DNA of 64,000 bases from Haemophilus parainfluenzae (GTDB lineage: Bacteria > Pseudomonadota > Gammaproteobacteria > Enterobacterales > Pasteurellaceae): contig NZ_UGHY01000002.1 of NCBI RefSeq assembly GCF_900450995.1, positions 2,165,001 through 2,229,000 of the forward strand, in the 5' to 3' direction. The position numbers were made by a program, and so were the translations under genes. The notes below the pieces were generated by a model. The model ran no database searches, was not told where the DNA came from, and worked only from the letters and a program-made list of their open reading frames with translations. Below are positions 50,172 to 62,080 of this stretch, in pieces (positions within the stretch are counted from its first letter, which is position 1; every line of letters begins with the position of its first letter).

Positions 50172-50437
50172 TTATTTGATGCGCTTGGCGTTAATTCTAC
50201 ACCAGCGAATAACTTCGCCAGCTATCCATCTCGGGTGTGATTTCTCTTTTAATCTCACACCTTTTGGGAAGCTCGTTGCTTAACGATAACGTTCGCAGTG
50301 TGCTGATATGGGCAGCCAACGAGAGCTGCTACATAATCAAGAGAGATTAAGTTCTGACTTTTCTCTGTGAAAGCTGATGCCGCCATAATCTTAATTGCCT
50401 CTGACATTTCTTTTTGTGTTTTATCAGGTAATTCCAT
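50172..50437 (-). pseudogene. Copy 2: excisionase-like gene, frameshifted (one G missing near 50273)
   Basis: Copy 1 reads CTCGGTTGC, copy 2 CTCGTTGC. The frame ends early at QRASQKV. Otherwise identical to the gene at 1357-1623. Likely a sequence error. Confidence 0.7.
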
Positions 50438-50459
50438 TATTAAGCTCCAATAAAAACCG

Positions 50460-50738
50460 CTATTTGGTTGATTTGAATCTAGCTGCCTGTATCTCATTTA
50501 CAGCTTTGTAAATTCTGTATCTTTGAGAAACTGGAATTTTTAATTCGGCAGGATACATTTCGAAAAATGCGTATCCATTGCCAGTCCAAAAACTTGCCAT
50601 ATTTCTTTTGTGAACCACGGTGAAGTGGTTTAGAAACCAATCCTGTGGATTGTTCTCTAGACTATCTATCAACTCTTTCCATGGGGAGACAGGTTTTCGT
50701 TTTAGTAATCTACAAATAAATAATGGTGTAGCGTTCAT
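50460..50738 (-). CDS. Copy 2: hypothetical protein (92 aa)
   Basis: Identical to the protein encoded at 1646-1924. Confidence 0.65.
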   Translation of the reverse strand: MNATPLFICRLLKRKPVSPWKELIDSLENNPQDWFLNHFTVVHKRNMASFWTGNGYAFFEMYPAELKIPVSQRYRIYKAVNEIQAARFKSTK

Positions 50739-50788
50739 TTTTTTACTCCAATAAAAAACCGCCATAAGAGCGGTTATAACGAATTATT

Positions 50789-51049
50789 TTAGTTGTAGGC
50801 TATTACAAGTTCTTCGCAAGCGTAAGTGCTTGGATTTTTACCGCCACGAACCGTCTTTACTGCCGAAGTAGGAATTCCTACTTTGCTCTCAATCTCTATT
50901 TCAGAGATTAATTCTTTAGTTTGTTGGTTTGATAAAAATAAGACTGGCTTATGCTTTTGCTCACCGCCACTTGCTCTATGCAAATCTGTTAGTGAATAAA
51001 GATTGTCTAATTGACGAATTGAACTATTTAGAATTGTTAAGTTTGACAT
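50789..51049 (-). CDS. Copy 2: short KilA-N protein
   Basis: Identical to 1975-2235, including the early stop after VIAYN. Confidence 0.7.
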   Translation of the reverse strand: MSNLTILNSSIRQLDNLYSLTDLHRASGGEQKHKPVLFLSNQQTKELISEIEIESKVGIPTSAVKTVRGGKNPSTYACEELVIAYN

Positions 51050-51284
51050 TTTTTGTACCTTTCGTTTTAGTTTAGTTAGTCGTTCGCTTAGTGGGCGGAC
51101 GGGCTTCAACTACCAACGAAAGATGGCGGAGCTTATTCCCTTTCGGTGTTTTATTTAGCTCTCTCGACCCGACCATAAACGATCGATACCTAAATTTCAG
51201 GTACAAAAAAACCGCTTTTGGACGGGCGGATAACCGTCTTTCGTTTGTAGTACGGTTATCATAATCCGAAATTAAGCGGTATGT
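51050..51284 (-). ncRNA. Copy 2: C4-like leader before the KilA-N gene
   Basis: Same sequence as 2236-2470, with the hairpin, T7 run and complementary box. Confidence 0.55.
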
Positions 51285-51311
51285 CAATGTAAATCAATTA
51301 TTTTCAATATC

Positions 51312-51437
51312 TTATCCAATCACCCAACAAAACGCTTTCCACGCAACGCCAAAGAATAAACCTATCCAAGCTCCAGCCATCGCAATGACGAAAGCGCCAG
51401 CCAATAAATAGAATAGCCATTCTATAAATGCTTTCAT
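51312..51437 (-). CDS. Copy 2: small membrane protein (41 aa)
   Basis: Identical to 2498-2623, with the AGGAGGG ribosome site. Confidence 0.6.
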   Translation of the reverse strand: MKAFIEWLFYLLAGAFVIAMAGAWIGLFFGVAWKAFCWVIG

Positions 51438-51483
51438 TTTCCCTCCTAAAACAAAAGGCGTTCCAAGTGAGCGCCTATTGGAT

Positions 51484-52406
51484 TTATTTGTTTAAATAAT
51501 TAATCATCCTTTCCCCGATCCACTTAATAACCGGTACAGCCATACTATTGCCGATAGCTTTATAGCGCGGGCTATCCGGGCAATCTTCGGCTGGTTTATT
51601 TCGATACGCTATTTGCGTATAACCTGGCGGAAACCCCATTAACTTTTCGCACTCGCTCGGAGTAAGCCATCGTAAGCCGTTTTTTTTCGCCGACAATGAC
51701 CTCGCTATCGTTAAATCTCCGTCCGCTTTTAGCTGTAAGAGTAGGGGCAATCGCCTCACTTCGCGTTTCGCAAGATACGCAATCGCATTTTTGCTCAAGT
51801 AATATCTGGGCGATACTTCGCGGTCTAGCACTTGCCACAACAAACACCCGACGGCGTCGTTGGGCAACTCCGAAGTATTGAGCATCGAGGATTCGCCACG
51901 CGATAGTGCGGGCTGAATGCACATAACCAGAGTTTGCCCATCTTGCCCCTGCCGGTTGTAATGGCTCACGTTCTTGAGCCAATCCAGCCAGAAAGTGTCC
52001 GAATGCGTTGTCCTTGGTGGATAGCAAACCCGGAACGTTTTTCCCATAACAAGACGCACGGTTGTTTTCTGTCAATAAATCTAACATAATCAATAGCTTC
52101 CAAAATATGTATGAGGGTTAGAGTAAGATTTCCGCGCTCATCATCAAGTGAGTTGCGCAAGCCAGCGACCGAAAATGCTTGGCAAGGAGTTCCGCCAACA
52201 AGCACATCCGGCGCAGGGATTTCTCTGTTTATGATTTTTAACGGTAGCATGGTCATGTCCCCATGATTTGGCACATCAGGATAATGATGAGCAAGTACCG
52301 AGCACGGAAACGGCTCAATCTCCGAAAACCAGACTGGCGACATCATACCCGACCACGCAACACTGACAGCCTCAATACCCGAACAAACCGATCCGTATGT
52401 CAGCAT
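51484..52406 (-). pseudogene. Copy 2: cytosine-5 methyltransferase, two frameshifts
   Basis: T7 became T8 near 51687 and TTTT became TTTTT near 52040, splitting the gene into three frames. Motifs I, IV, VI, VIII and X are all still present. Copy 1 is intact. Confidence 0.85.
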
Positions 52407-52738
52407 TTTTTATCCCCGTACAGTTTTAAATCAACCACAGGCAACACATCAACAAGCGGACGTGCCGTGTTGTAGTCTTGCGGTGCATTAAATTGACTTT
52501 TGGCCCACTCAACAAAATTATTTACGTAGTTATTAACTACCGCAGGATAGTTTGCCGATTCCGCTGTCCGGATAATGTCATTTCGCAACTCAGAACCAAA
52601 CATAAGCCAACTGTATTTAGCGTCATCTAACGCCAGAGTAACAGACGACGGGTCACCACTATTCATACGCACATAAAAATAACACCCAAAAATATCGGAA
52701 AATCTTGAGTAGGGGATATTGATATTAATTTCATTCAT
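52400..52738 (-). CDS. Copy 2: hypothetical protein (112 aa)
   Basis: Identical to 3584-3922. Confidence 0.7.
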   Translation of the reverse strand: MNEININIPYSRFSDIFGCYFYVRMNSGDPSSVTLALDDAKYSWLMFGSELRNDIIRTAESANYPAVVNNYVNNFVEWAKSQFNAPQDYNTARPLVDVLPVVDLKLYGDKKC

Positions 52739-53534
52739 CTTTAACACCTAAGATTCGACTTTTCGCCACTTCAATTAGCAATTTGTATTCATTTTTTGTT
52801 TTATCATCATGAACCTTGGCTGATTTTGCTAAAAACTCATCAACCGTACCAGTAAAACAGCCACGCGTTACAATTAGTCCGTCTTTGCCGTTAAACACGG
52901 TTAGTGTGCCGTTTTTCCGAACCGACATTAGTTGCCCCAAAAATCATTTTACGCTCGGAAATTACCGCATAAGATCTAACCGAGCGTTACCGGACACCCA
53001 AGCGTCACCGTACACCCGAGCGTCACCGGACACCCAAGCGTCACCGTACACCCGAGCGTCACCGTACACCCGAGCGTTACCGGACACCCAAGCGTCACCG
53101 TACACCCGAGCGTCACCGGACACCCAAGCGTCACCGTACACCCGAGCGTCACCGTACACCCAAGCGTTACCGGACACCCAAGCGTCACCGTACACCCGAG
53201 CGTCACCGGACACCCAAGCGTCACCGTACACCCGAGCGTCACCGTACACCCGAGCGTCACCGTACACCCAAGCGTCACCGTACACCCAAGCGTTACCGGA
53301 CACCCAAGCGTTACCGGACACCCGAGCGTCACCGTACACCCAAGCGTTACCGGACACCCAAGCGTTACCTGATAATGACTGATCTAAATTTTTTTCTGAC
53401 TCAACAAACCCACCAAGTTGTCCCGCCACTACTACGCCAAACGAAACTAGAGCTCTAATTCGGTATAGCTTTTTACCACTCCAATGCACAACAAATTCAT
53501 CGGTTAGCTCGTATTTCTTTTGTTGTTCTTTCAT
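52731..53534 (-). pseudogene. Copy 2: hexapeptide-repeat protein, frameshifts near 52915 and 52980
   Basis: The repeat is in frame throughout here (unlike copy 1), which shows that the copy 1 break at 4431 is local. An extra T near 52915 and a missing C near 52980 break the C-terminal domain instead. The two copies together predict an intact protein. Confidence 0.75.
52981..53371. repeat. Copy 2: 18-bp tandem repeat array
   Basis: About 22 units, same unit order as 4159-4555 apart from single-base indels. Confidence 0.88.
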
Positions 53535-53596
53535 TTTTAACCTCATTAATTTGGATAATAAAAAAGCCACTATTTGTTAGTGGCTAGTGATGTAAT

Positions 53597-54034
53597 TCAG
53601 AATGGAATATTGTCGTCAAAGCTATCATCTTGTTCAGCCATGGCGCTCAATGGATCGATTTTTTCTTTACCTTTGGTTGGCTGTTGCATCTCATTTCTTG
53701 CTTTACTGTCTAGCATTTCAAACGATTGTGTTGCTACTTTAAGTGCGGTGCGGTTATTGCCGTTTTGGTCTTGCCAGCTTTCCTGTGCCAGTTTTCCTGT
53801 TACACAGATTTTTGAGCCTTTTTGCAGATATTGTCTTGCTACATCAGCAGAGTTGCCGTGCACCACAATGGGTATCCAATGGGTACGTTTAACTGTATTA
53901 CCTTGTTTATCTCGGTAATCATCACCGATAGCAAGATTAAATGTGGCAATTTGCCCGCCATTTTGGAATTGGCGGATTTCTGGATCGCCACCTAAATGAC
54001 CGATTAATATGACAGTGTTGGTATTACGAGCCAT
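53597..54034 (-). CDS. ssb: Copy 2: single-stranded DNA-binding protein
   Basis: Identical to 4780-5217, intact, with the acidic DDNIPF tail. Confidence 0.95.
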   Translation of the reverse strand: MARNTNTVILIGHLGGDPEIRQFQNGGQIATFNLAIGDDYRDKQGNTVKRTHWIPIVVHGNSADVARQYLQKGSKICVTGKLAQESWQDQNGNNRTALKVATQSFEMLDSKARNEMQQPTKGKEKIDPLSAMAEQDDSFDDNIPF

Positions 54035-54043
54035 AGTTTTTCC

Positions 54044-54697
54044 TTACATTAAATTAAGTAAATAATCGTTATACATTAGATTGTATTCATCAACGAGATC
54101 GGGGTGTTTTTCCTTTAACCAAACGATAGACTTATCGTAAATTTTACCGCACTCCTCTTTGGTTTTTCCTTTCAGTCTATCCTTAAGTTGCTCTATAATC
54201 GATTTGCTAGTTACATTAGCTTGAGTAGAGCTCATAGCCTGCGGGGTCGATTTGTTGGAGTTGTTTGGCCGCTCGGACTTTGGGGACGATGACTGCTCAC
54301 GCTTTCCCACGCTTGCCGCATCATCATCTTCTTGCGCCATAAATAACATTGCAGTTAAAGCGTAACGACGTGCATAGGTAATGGCTGCACCAACTTGCTG
54401 AGCATCGTTAGCTTGCTTAACTCCAGCCTTAACCAATGGATAACAACTCCGTAAAAACTGCCCGCTTTTATGAAATAGCGTTGTCACTAGTGTTGGCTCG
54501 TCATTTAGGACAGTAACAAGTTGCGTGATAACTAAATTATGTTCCGCGAGAATTGGGCGACAGGTATCAAGCACTTTGCTTAGTTCTGCGTATTTATAAC
54601 CATAACCTTGTTTATCTTTGCTTAGATTGCCAAGCTGGCTAATCGCTTGAATAAGTTCAGGCATAAGCTCACTTAAATTTGCACTTTGCAGTTCCAT
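54044..54697 (-). CDS. erf: Copy 2: ERF recombinase
   Basis: Identical to 5227-5880, intact. Confidence 0.93.
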   Translation of the reverse strand: MELQSANLSELMPELIQAISQLGNLSKDKQGYGYKYAELSKVLDTCRPILAEHNLVITQLVTVLNDEPTLVTTLFHKSGQFLRSCYPLVKAGVKQANDAQQVGAAITYARRYALTAMLFMAQEDDDAASVGKREQSSSPKSERPNNSNKSTPQAMSSTQANVTSKSIIEQLKDRLKGKTKEECGKIYDKSIVWLKEKHPDLVDEYNLMYNDYLLNLM

Positions 54698-54707
54698 TTC
54701 TCTTTCC

Positions 54708-55207
54708 TTATCTAATTGTCAGAACTTGACTATCAACCAATTTTGCACCAGGAATTTCTTCCCCTGCTTTTAATCGTGCTTTAATTTCGGTTTTATTTGC
54801 TGTGATTTTTACATTAACAAGGGTTTCATCGCAGTTGTTGGCGAGAAATAAATCTTCGTCTAATTGCACCGCACTTTGCTTACTTTCACAGTAAGAAATG
54901 GTAAACAAGGGACAGTTAATTTTTACTGTGCCTGTTGCTTCCATATTGTGTTTGAGATAGTTTTTAATCTGCTCAATACCGTTTTGGCGCTGCTTTTTCA
55001 TTGCTTGCAAGCGTTTAATTTCAGCATCAATTACTTCAATGTCGCCTTCTGTATTTTTAATGACATAGACGACATTTTCCGCTTTTTGTCAAAATCTTGC
55101 TGCACCGCATCTAATGCTTTGGCAATATCCGCATTGTCTGCAAATTCAGGATTTTCGAGTAATTCTTTAATGTTTTCGAGTTGTTCGGTGATTTCGTAAA
55201 GTTTCAT
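54708..55207 (-). pseudogene. Copy 2: Gp157-like protein, frameshifted near 55087
   Basis: One T is missing in the run at 55083-55087 compared with 6266-6271. The C-terminal 100 codons remain open from an internal ATG. Confidence 0.8.
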
Positions 55208-55216
55208 GATAATTCC

Positions 55217-55360
55217 TTAAAATGGTAGTGGATTGTGCTGGATATATTCAATTTCAGCTTGTAATTCTTCTGGCGTAATTCGTTCTTGCCATAACCAATT
55301 TCGAATAGCATTTAGCAATTCCGCCTTGCTTTCTAGGCGTTCACGCGGTGTTTCTTCCAT
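55217..55360 (-). CDS. Copy 2: small hypothetical protein (47 aa)
   Basis: Identical to 6401-6544. Confidence 0.65.
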   Translation of the reverse strand: MEETPRERLESKAELLNAIRNWLWQERITPEELQAEIEYIQHNPLPF

Positions 55361-55362
55361 TT

Positions 55363-55716
55363 TTAACCTCTCCCATAACAATTGGATTGCCAATATTCAC
55401 AATCAGCATCTTCAGGTTCACGCCAATCTTCTTCTGGTTCATAATCTTCTTCGGTTTTTTGCTCAAATTGACTGTAATAGTCGTCTGGGCTGTCACACAT
55501 TTCTGGAGGCAGGTGTCTTTTCATATATTTCCCCATTGATTTCAATCGGAAGTGATGTCTTTCGCAGAAATCAATACGGTGTTGGCAATACTCGATATTC
55601 TTTTGCACTGCGGTATGGCGTTTAGCATCAGCCCAATTCTTGGCTGCCTCAAGGTAATAACCTTTCTTTTCTGCTTTTACTGCCGATTCTGCGTAGGTTT
55701 TGTAAGTCAGTTTCAT
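55363..55716 (-). CDS. Copy 2: ANR-like regulator
   Basis: Identical to 6547-6900. Confidence 0.7.
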   Translation of the reverse strand: MKLTYKTYAESAVKAEKKGYYLEAAKNWADAKRHTAVQKNIEYCQHRIDFCERHHFRLKSMGKYMKRHLPPEMCDSPDDYYSQFEQKTEEDYEPEEDWREPEDADCEYWQSNCYGRG

Positions 55717-56016
55717 TATTTACTCCAAGTGCGGTTAATTTCGGCTTGTTTTTTGCTCGACATAACGATACATATCAGCATTTACCTGTGGCGTTAAATT
55801 CGCTTGATAGATGCCGTTTTCTTCACGCCATTGCGCTTTAGCTTTCGCTCGTGCCTCTTGTTGGATTTGTTGGCTTAGTGTGTTGTCGTGCCAGTCGGTA
55901 GGTTCATCGGCAAAACAGTATGCAATACCGCCAATTAAAAAAGCGAGGGCAAAGGCGATAACTGTTTTACAAAGAAATGGGATGGTTTCAGCGAATACAT
56001 CAGTAAATTTTTCCAT
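55716..56016 (-). pseudogene. Copy 2: membrane protein, frameshifted near 55753
   Basis: T5 became T6 near 55748-55753; the protein ends EQKTSRN instead of EQKQAEINRTWSK. Confidence 0.7.
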
Positions 56017-56101
56017 TTTTGTTTCCTTTTTAGTCAATTTGGTGAGTTTAGGGTGTGAAAATCCGCCACACAGTAAAGTGCGGTCGGATTTTCCGTTGTT
56101 T

Positions 56102-56758
56102 TTAGAAGTCGATTTTGACTGCTTTTGGATTAAAGCCTCGCAAGTGTTTTAATACACGCCAGTTTGTCATTGGGTCTATGTTAAAATCGCTTGTGATGCG
56201 GTTTAAGATTTGATTGGTAGAACGTAACACGCTTAAATATTCGTAAGCCTGTCCGTAGATTTGCCCACTCATGTTCGAGCCTAGAACGTTAAAGGCTCTC
56301 TCAATATGTTGGAATGTGCCGATGCCACGTTTGAAAGCGAACCACAACCAAGCAAGCTGTTGTAATTCATATTCGGTAAATTCAAAGGTGAATTTCTCAG
56401 GTTCTGGCAAGGCTAATTGCTGTGGTTGAAGTTGATATTTTCCTGTCTTTCTGATTGTCGGTAAAACTTCTGAAGTTACCCAACGTTTTACTTTTTTAGC
56501 TTGCTCTAATTTTGAACTCAAGACTAATGAATACATTCCACTTTCATTCACGAAGAGAACTTGAGCGCGTTTGTTTACAGTATTCACGATCTCACGTTTC
56601 GTTAGGTCGTCAAAATCTACGTGATCTTTGATCGCTTTATGTGGATTTTTATATTGTAACAATTCTGCAAGCTGAGCTGCTCTAAAAAAGATTTCGTTGT
56701 TTTCTACGATGGTTTGAATAGGTGTGTTTTCAAAATTGAAAATTGTAAGATTTGACAT
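56102..56758 (-). CDS. Copy 2: Bro-type antirepressor
   Basis: Identical to 7285-7941, intact. Confidence 0.85.
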   Translation of the reverse strand: MSNLTIFNFENTPIQTIVENNEIFFRAAQLAELLQYKNPHKAIKDHVDFDDLTKREIVNTVNKRAQVLFVNESGMYSLVLSSKLEQAKKVKRWVTSEVLPTIRKTGKYQLQPQQLALPEPEKFTFEFTEYELQQLAWLWFAFKRGIGTFQHIERAFNVLGSNMSGQIYGQAYEYLSVLRSTNQILNRITSDFNIDPMTNWRVLKHLRGFNPKAVKIDF

Positions 56759-56988
56759 ATTGTAATCCTTGAGTATTTGTTTAAAACAAGCCACTTTCGA
56801 CAGTGGCGTCGGGAGGTTCGAAAACCCGCTCAAGGAAAGGGCTGGACTTATTTCCCGAAGGTATTGTATTAGTCGCCCTCCCGACATAGTCAGGATTACG
56901 GATATAAAAAAATCGCCTTTTGGCGATCAATTGAACTATCCGCCTTGAGTTTTAGGTTTCGACACCTTGAGCCGAATAGTAGTATAAG
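56759..56988 (-). ncRNA. Copy 2: C4-like leader before the Bro antirepressor
   Basis: Same sequence and structure as 7942-8170. Confidence 0.6.
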
Positions 56989-57010
56989 AATTTGGGCTTG
57001 TAAAGCGAAA

Positions 57011-57266
57011 TTATTTTTTAATTGCTTCTGACAAAACGTGAAATAACGTCGGATAAAAACTGCTCAACACGCTGACGAATTTCACGCATTTGTTCAAGAT
57101 TTAAATTCGGCAATCTTTCGATAATCTGCTGTTGCAAGCTCACTCGTTCAGATTCTTGCGTTTCGCGCACATCACCAATCAATTTATTCAACGCGGCTTC
57201 TTCGGTAAGGTTATGGCTTTTGGCGTATTGTTTAATCCATTCTTGATGTTCTTTACTGACTTTCAT
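57011..57266 (-). pseudogene. Copy 2: 84-aa helical protein, frameshifted near 57058
   Basis: A4 became A5 near 57056-57060; the protein ends VEQFLSDVISRFVRSN. Otherwise as 8194-8448. Confidence 0.6.
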
Positions 57267-57382
57267 TTTCTGCTCCTTTAGGTATAAAAAAAGCTGTCAA
57301 ATGACAGCTTGAAAGCGAGAACATCTTAATCCGAAGTATAAGCGGTGTCAAATAAAAAGCGCTGAGAATTTGAGGGAGTAGG

Positions 57383-58655
57383 TTATTCATCATCAATTAA
57401 TTCTTTTGTTTTCTTTGGAATGTCATTCACCTCTCCTTTAATACCATCAACAGCTTTATCCAGGCGTTTTCCTACGCCATCGATAATCGTTTCAAGTGGT
57501 GTGCTTTTTAAATCTTTGTCAAAGACTTTGGTTGGATTTATCCCAAATTATCCACGGCAATTTGCAGAAGTTGCTGATGTAATTTAGGGTCTTGTTCTTG
57601 TACTTGTTTCTTATAACCTTCAAATGCCATTGCTGAGGAATATTTGTAGTTATAATCCTCCCTTAATCTAAAGAGATAAGCCCGTTCTTTAGCCTTTAAC
57701 CAGGCGATGACAAGTAACGGGATTGTCACAATAGACTTAGCAAGAAATTGTAAAATATTAAGACTGTCTGTTGCACTCAGGCTTGTTGAATAATTGATAA
57801 ATGAAATAACAGATGTTGCAACAAGTGAGCCAAGCAAAATTTTATCTACAGCTTTCATTTTACTATCGATATTTTCAGATTGAGTTTTAAACGAACCTGC
57901 CATGCTTGCTCGGTTGGCGTCTTCAATAATCATTTCAATCTCCTCTTTTTGTTTATTGAATAATTTAATCATACCTTCAATATCTTCATGATATTTTTCG
58001 ATTTTGGGTTTATTGGTTTCCGCCGTGGTTGCTAATGTCGTGATTTTAGTAAGATTATTTTGTGCGGTGCTTGCATAGGTCGAAATATTGTTACTTAATG
58101 TGTCTGACTGTTCGTGCCACTGGGAAATTTCAGTTATTTGTTCTTGTGCATCGTTATAAGATTTTTTTAGTGTAATCAGAGAGTTTTTTTAAATTTTCAA
58201 ACTCCTTTTTATTCTCTACTAACTGTTCTTCAAGTTAGATATGTTCTTCTAAATTCAATTTTGCTTTGGATATATCAGCAGCAATAGCATTGAGTTCTTC
58301 TTCTGTTCTTAATTCACCTTTAACTTCAATTAAATATAATTCCTTGATTGTCATTCTTAGTTTGATTAGAGATAAAATAAATGAATTTACATCATATTCA
58401 TCCCATTTATTACTCGTTCTTTTTTTATTAAGGATGCGAATTATTTTTTTAATTAATTGAAGAGAAATATATTTTGCATAGGAAATTTCAAGGGTTTTTC
58501 CCGATTTTTTCTATTTTCTCTATTAGGGGGTAAAGTTGCTCTATTTCTTTGATAATTTCGGGTGATTTTATTTCTCCCATCCACTCATAGTCTTTGTTGA
58601 TTTTTGTATTAATTAAGTTTTTCAACTCAGTCAGTCTTGCTTTAACGGTTTTCAT
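57383..58655 (-). pseudogene. Copy 2: coiled-coil membrane protein, in-frame stop plus three indels
   Basis: Keeps the TAA seen in copy 1 (here about 58236) and adds indels near 57543, 58184 and 58508, all in homopolymers. Confidence 0.6.
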
Positions 58656-58740
58656 AGCATTCCCTTTATATATTAAAAAATACTTTGATTGTAAGGTAAT
58701 TTTTCGGGATAAAAAAGCCCTCGTTTTACGGAGGGCAAAC

Positions 58741-58818
58741 CTAAGGAACCAATTTTATAGGTTGCATAAGTTTTAAGCACTCATGCTCGGCTAACCTCAT
58801 TTGTTTTATGTTTGCCAT
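58741..58818 (-). CDS. Copy 2: 25-aa small ORF
   Basis: Identical to 9922-9999. Confidence 0.3.
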   Translation of the reverse strand: MANIKQMRLAEHECLKLMQPIKLVP

Positions 58819-58980
58819 TTCAAAGCACACTTCTCTCTATCATTCGCAACGGTTTCACGTGCCGTTGTGTCTCTGTACTTCAAATGTGCTTTGAGATATT
58901 TCCCCACTGCGACTAGACTTTCTGTAACTGTCAGTTTTTCACTGGTCTCATCTTTCAGTGGGTATTCCGTTTACTCTCAT
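58806..58980 (-). pseudogene. Copy 2: first small ORF of the left operon
   Basis: Same frame break at CCC as 9987-10161. Confidence 0.4.
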
Positions 58981-59102
58981 TATGTAGGGTAGGGCTTTTA
59001 ATCTACACGACCGCATAATGCCGTTATGAGTAAACTTCTTGTAATCTGATTTTTAAAGAGCGGCGAGATCTTTGTTTATGTGTATCTCGTTTTGATGGGT
59101 GT

Positions 59103-59131
59103 ATGATATAAGATATCTTATACATTGTAAA
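59103..59131 (-). promoter_or_regulatory. Copy 2: PL promoter and operator
   Basis: Same TTTACA-17-TATCAT and palindrome as 10284-10312. Confidence 0.75.
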
Positions 59132-59371
59132 GTGATTTCTTATAGGATTTTATATAAAAATATAAATATTCTTATATTTGATTGATTTTTAAAGAAATAA
59201 ATTTTCAAGAAATGCATTTGATCGCTTATTTTTTAACCAGTCATAAAGTAAAGTTTGTATTTTGAAGTGTATTTTTGTGATTTTTGCGATGCAGATCGCA
59301 AGTTTTGGTGGCGATAATTGGTTTAAATTACGGTTGGTTTATTATGACCCTGCCGATAAGGAGGGCGAATT

Positions 59372-59540
59372 ATGAAAAAAGAGTTTAAAAAATGGCTAAT
59401 CTCGCTGAATTGTGAAGGGATTAATAGCTTGGGGATTAATGAGATAGTGTCGCGCGTAGATGAAGAGTTGAGGATTGTACGCGCTAATGAGCAGGAGAGG
59501 ATTGTGCCTAGAGGAGTTGATTGCGGAGTTTAAATGTTAA
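59372..59540 (+). pseudogene. Copy 2: 55-aa protein, frameshifted near 59507
   Basis: GTGCTAGAGG in copy 1 is GTGCCTAGAGG here. Otherwise identical to 10553-10720. Confidence 0.6.
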
Positions 59541-59562
59541 TAAAAAACCGCCACTAGGGCGG

Positions 59563-60379
59563 TCATAAGATAAGATTATCACTGTAAATAACAATTTCAG
59601 TCGCTTTCATCTTTTTATAGCTGAGTAATTCAGCGCGTATTCACTTTGGCGGTATTGCTGGTAAATTTCTCTAATGTTTGGGTGATTATCATAAGAGACA
59701 ACCCAATGCATTTTTACCTTGTCCAACTTTTCTTGAATAGCAACGTGGTCCTTATGTTGGTAATAGTTACGATAAAGCCCTTGCCCTTTTTCATAGTATG
59801 GTGGATCTAGATAAATTAGTGAGTTAGCAGGAATGTTATCATCAAGCGTAGAAAGCCATTCCTCAGTATCAAAGTTTGTAACGTGAATTTTGTTGGCCAT
59901 ACTACCAATTCTTTCTATTCGCGGAATTAAATCCGCTTTATTAAAACGGCAATCTAGTTTGTAATTGCCAGTTTGATTTAGTCCACAATAACACCTGCTT
60001 TCAAAATACCGAGCGGTTGGTGCGATTAAGAAAGGAATGCTGCAAAACCATACTCTAAAGGAGAGATATTTTCTTTCTCTTTGAGTATGTTTTTTTGTTT
60101 GTGCCACTCTTCAATGGTTACTTTGGTATCATTGGCCAAGCGGATAAAATCTTCGGTTTGCTCGGTAATAGACTTCCAGAAATAGTAGATGGCTAAGTCT
60201 AAATCATTGATGTGAATATCGGTACAATAGCCACTAAAGAGTAAATCCAAGGCAACACCCGCCCCACCAGCGTAGGGTTCTACATAGTGTCCATGAAGAT
60301 TATTTTTTTCAATAATCTGTTTAATTACTGGGGCAAATTTAGCTTTGCCTCCTGGGTAGCGTAGGGGGGTATGTAACAT
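59563..60379 (-). pseudogene. Copy 2: D12 adenine methyltransferase, several frameshifts
   Basis: Indels near 59617, 59985, 60010 and 60035 compared with the intact gene at 10743-11561. The DPPY motif region is unchanged. Confidence 0.85.
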
Positions 60380-60424
60380 TTTTTCTTACTAATGATTTTA
60401 GTATTGAGATATTCTATACTAAAA

Positions 60425-62039
60425 TTAAAGGCGTGGCCAGCGAGATGTATTGATGCCATAATAATCAGCGAGCTTATAGAAAAAGAATATTTACATCTTT
60501 AATAAACGCTTTCATCTCCCTCTCCTCCCAATGGCGAAGAAGCCAATCTTTCATCACTATTGTAAAAAAAGCAGCGATAATTCTGGTCATTAAACAATGC
60601 TTTAGCTTGCTCCCTGTTATAGGCAGAAGCTAAAGCTGATGATTTGGGGTAAATATTATCTCTAGCCCATTCAAAAAGAGTATCCTTCTTGCTGAATATA
60701 TTCATTACACCAAAACTCGTTATAAATTTCTTTAGAAAGCAACTCACTCAAATGTTGGAATATGAGCTTTTCTGGACTGACTTGTCCAGGTAAACTAATA
60801 ATATTATGTTTTAATTCGTGAGTTCTGCTATCGCCATCTAAAATACAAATAGCTTTTAGTGTATTTGCTGTGAGAACTTCGTCTTTAAATAAGGTTTTTA
60901 GATTTTCACAACCAGAATTCATCTGAACTAAATGGAAATAATGTCGAATAGATGCGAATTGTTGATCTTTTTCGCTTAATATATCAAAGATAAGATTGAT
61001 CATCACCCTTGCTTCATTATCTTCTGAAAATATAGGAAGTTTCTTATCTTTATATAAATTCTGTCTCGTTTCACTATTTAAATGCATTTCGATTTTAAAA
61101 ATATCAGGGTTTGGCATTATAGAAACTGAATGATTGGCAGATTTCATTAAATAAGTAATGTTATCTTTAGCTTTTAATGCTTTATCAATCAAATATAGAC
61201 TATGTGTTGTAAATATAATCTGTATATTAAAATTTCTTGAAAATTCTCTTAATAGATTTAACAATTTAAATTGTAATGATGGGTGTAGTCCAGCATCCAT
61301 TTCATCTATAAGTAGTACACTTGGTTTCTTTTCCGTAACAGATGAATAATATTTGGCAGAGTATAAAGCGTTTAATATAACAAATAAATTATCTTCACCT
61401 GCGGAGATTGTGTTCGAATCAATTCCTTCTAGATCTGTTTCAAATTCCCCGCGTCTTTTTAACCCTGTAATCTCGTGTGTTGAAATATTTTTTATTGGAA
61501 TACCCGTTAATTCCTTATATTTTTGGATTATCTCATTTTGATAATCCTCTGGAAGTATTTTTCGAATATTAGCATAAACATCAATTAACTCACCGATAGG
61601 AATTAAGCGAGTAAGTCCTAGATAGATTACCGGTGCTTCAGGTAATGATTCTCCAGGTGTAGCATATTTAGGCTTAAGTGAGTATCGAGATGTACTTCTT
61701 GCATTATGTCGTCTAAAGCCTAAAGCATAACCATTATTATATTGAACCCTATAGAGTTCACCTTGTTGCCCTGGAGCAGGATCGTTGTATCTATTATCGC
61801 CTTTTGTTAGGTTATTTATTTTAGGATTTATTGATTGATTTATTCTGGTAATAATGGATAAACATTCTCTTAGCTCTTCAGAGTCTGAGGTTACGCCTTG
61901 AAATGAATTGCTAATAATATGCAATATAGAACTTTTACAAGTTCCATTTGTACCAGAAATAAGATTTATTCCTGGTTTTAAATTCCAATCTTATATTTTT
62001 TAGCTTTCTATAATGCGTGATATTAAGTTCATTAATCAT
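60425..62039 (-). pseudogene. Copy 2: OLD-like ATPase, several frameshifts
   Basis: Extra bases in A runs near 60483, 60570 and 60677 and a T run near 61979. The central 417 codons, including Walker B, H-switch and DGD, stay open. Copy 1 (11607-13217) is intact. Confidence 0.8.
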
Positions 62040-62080
62040 AGATGTCCTTATATTTTTACAATAACTCCTATGCTCCACCG

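Noticed and set aside
52816..53382. Long plus-strand ORFs through the repeat array and the frame coding TLGCPV repeats
   Set aside because: They are other frames of the 18-bp repeat; only the frame with the YdcK-like N-terminus has unique flanking domains.
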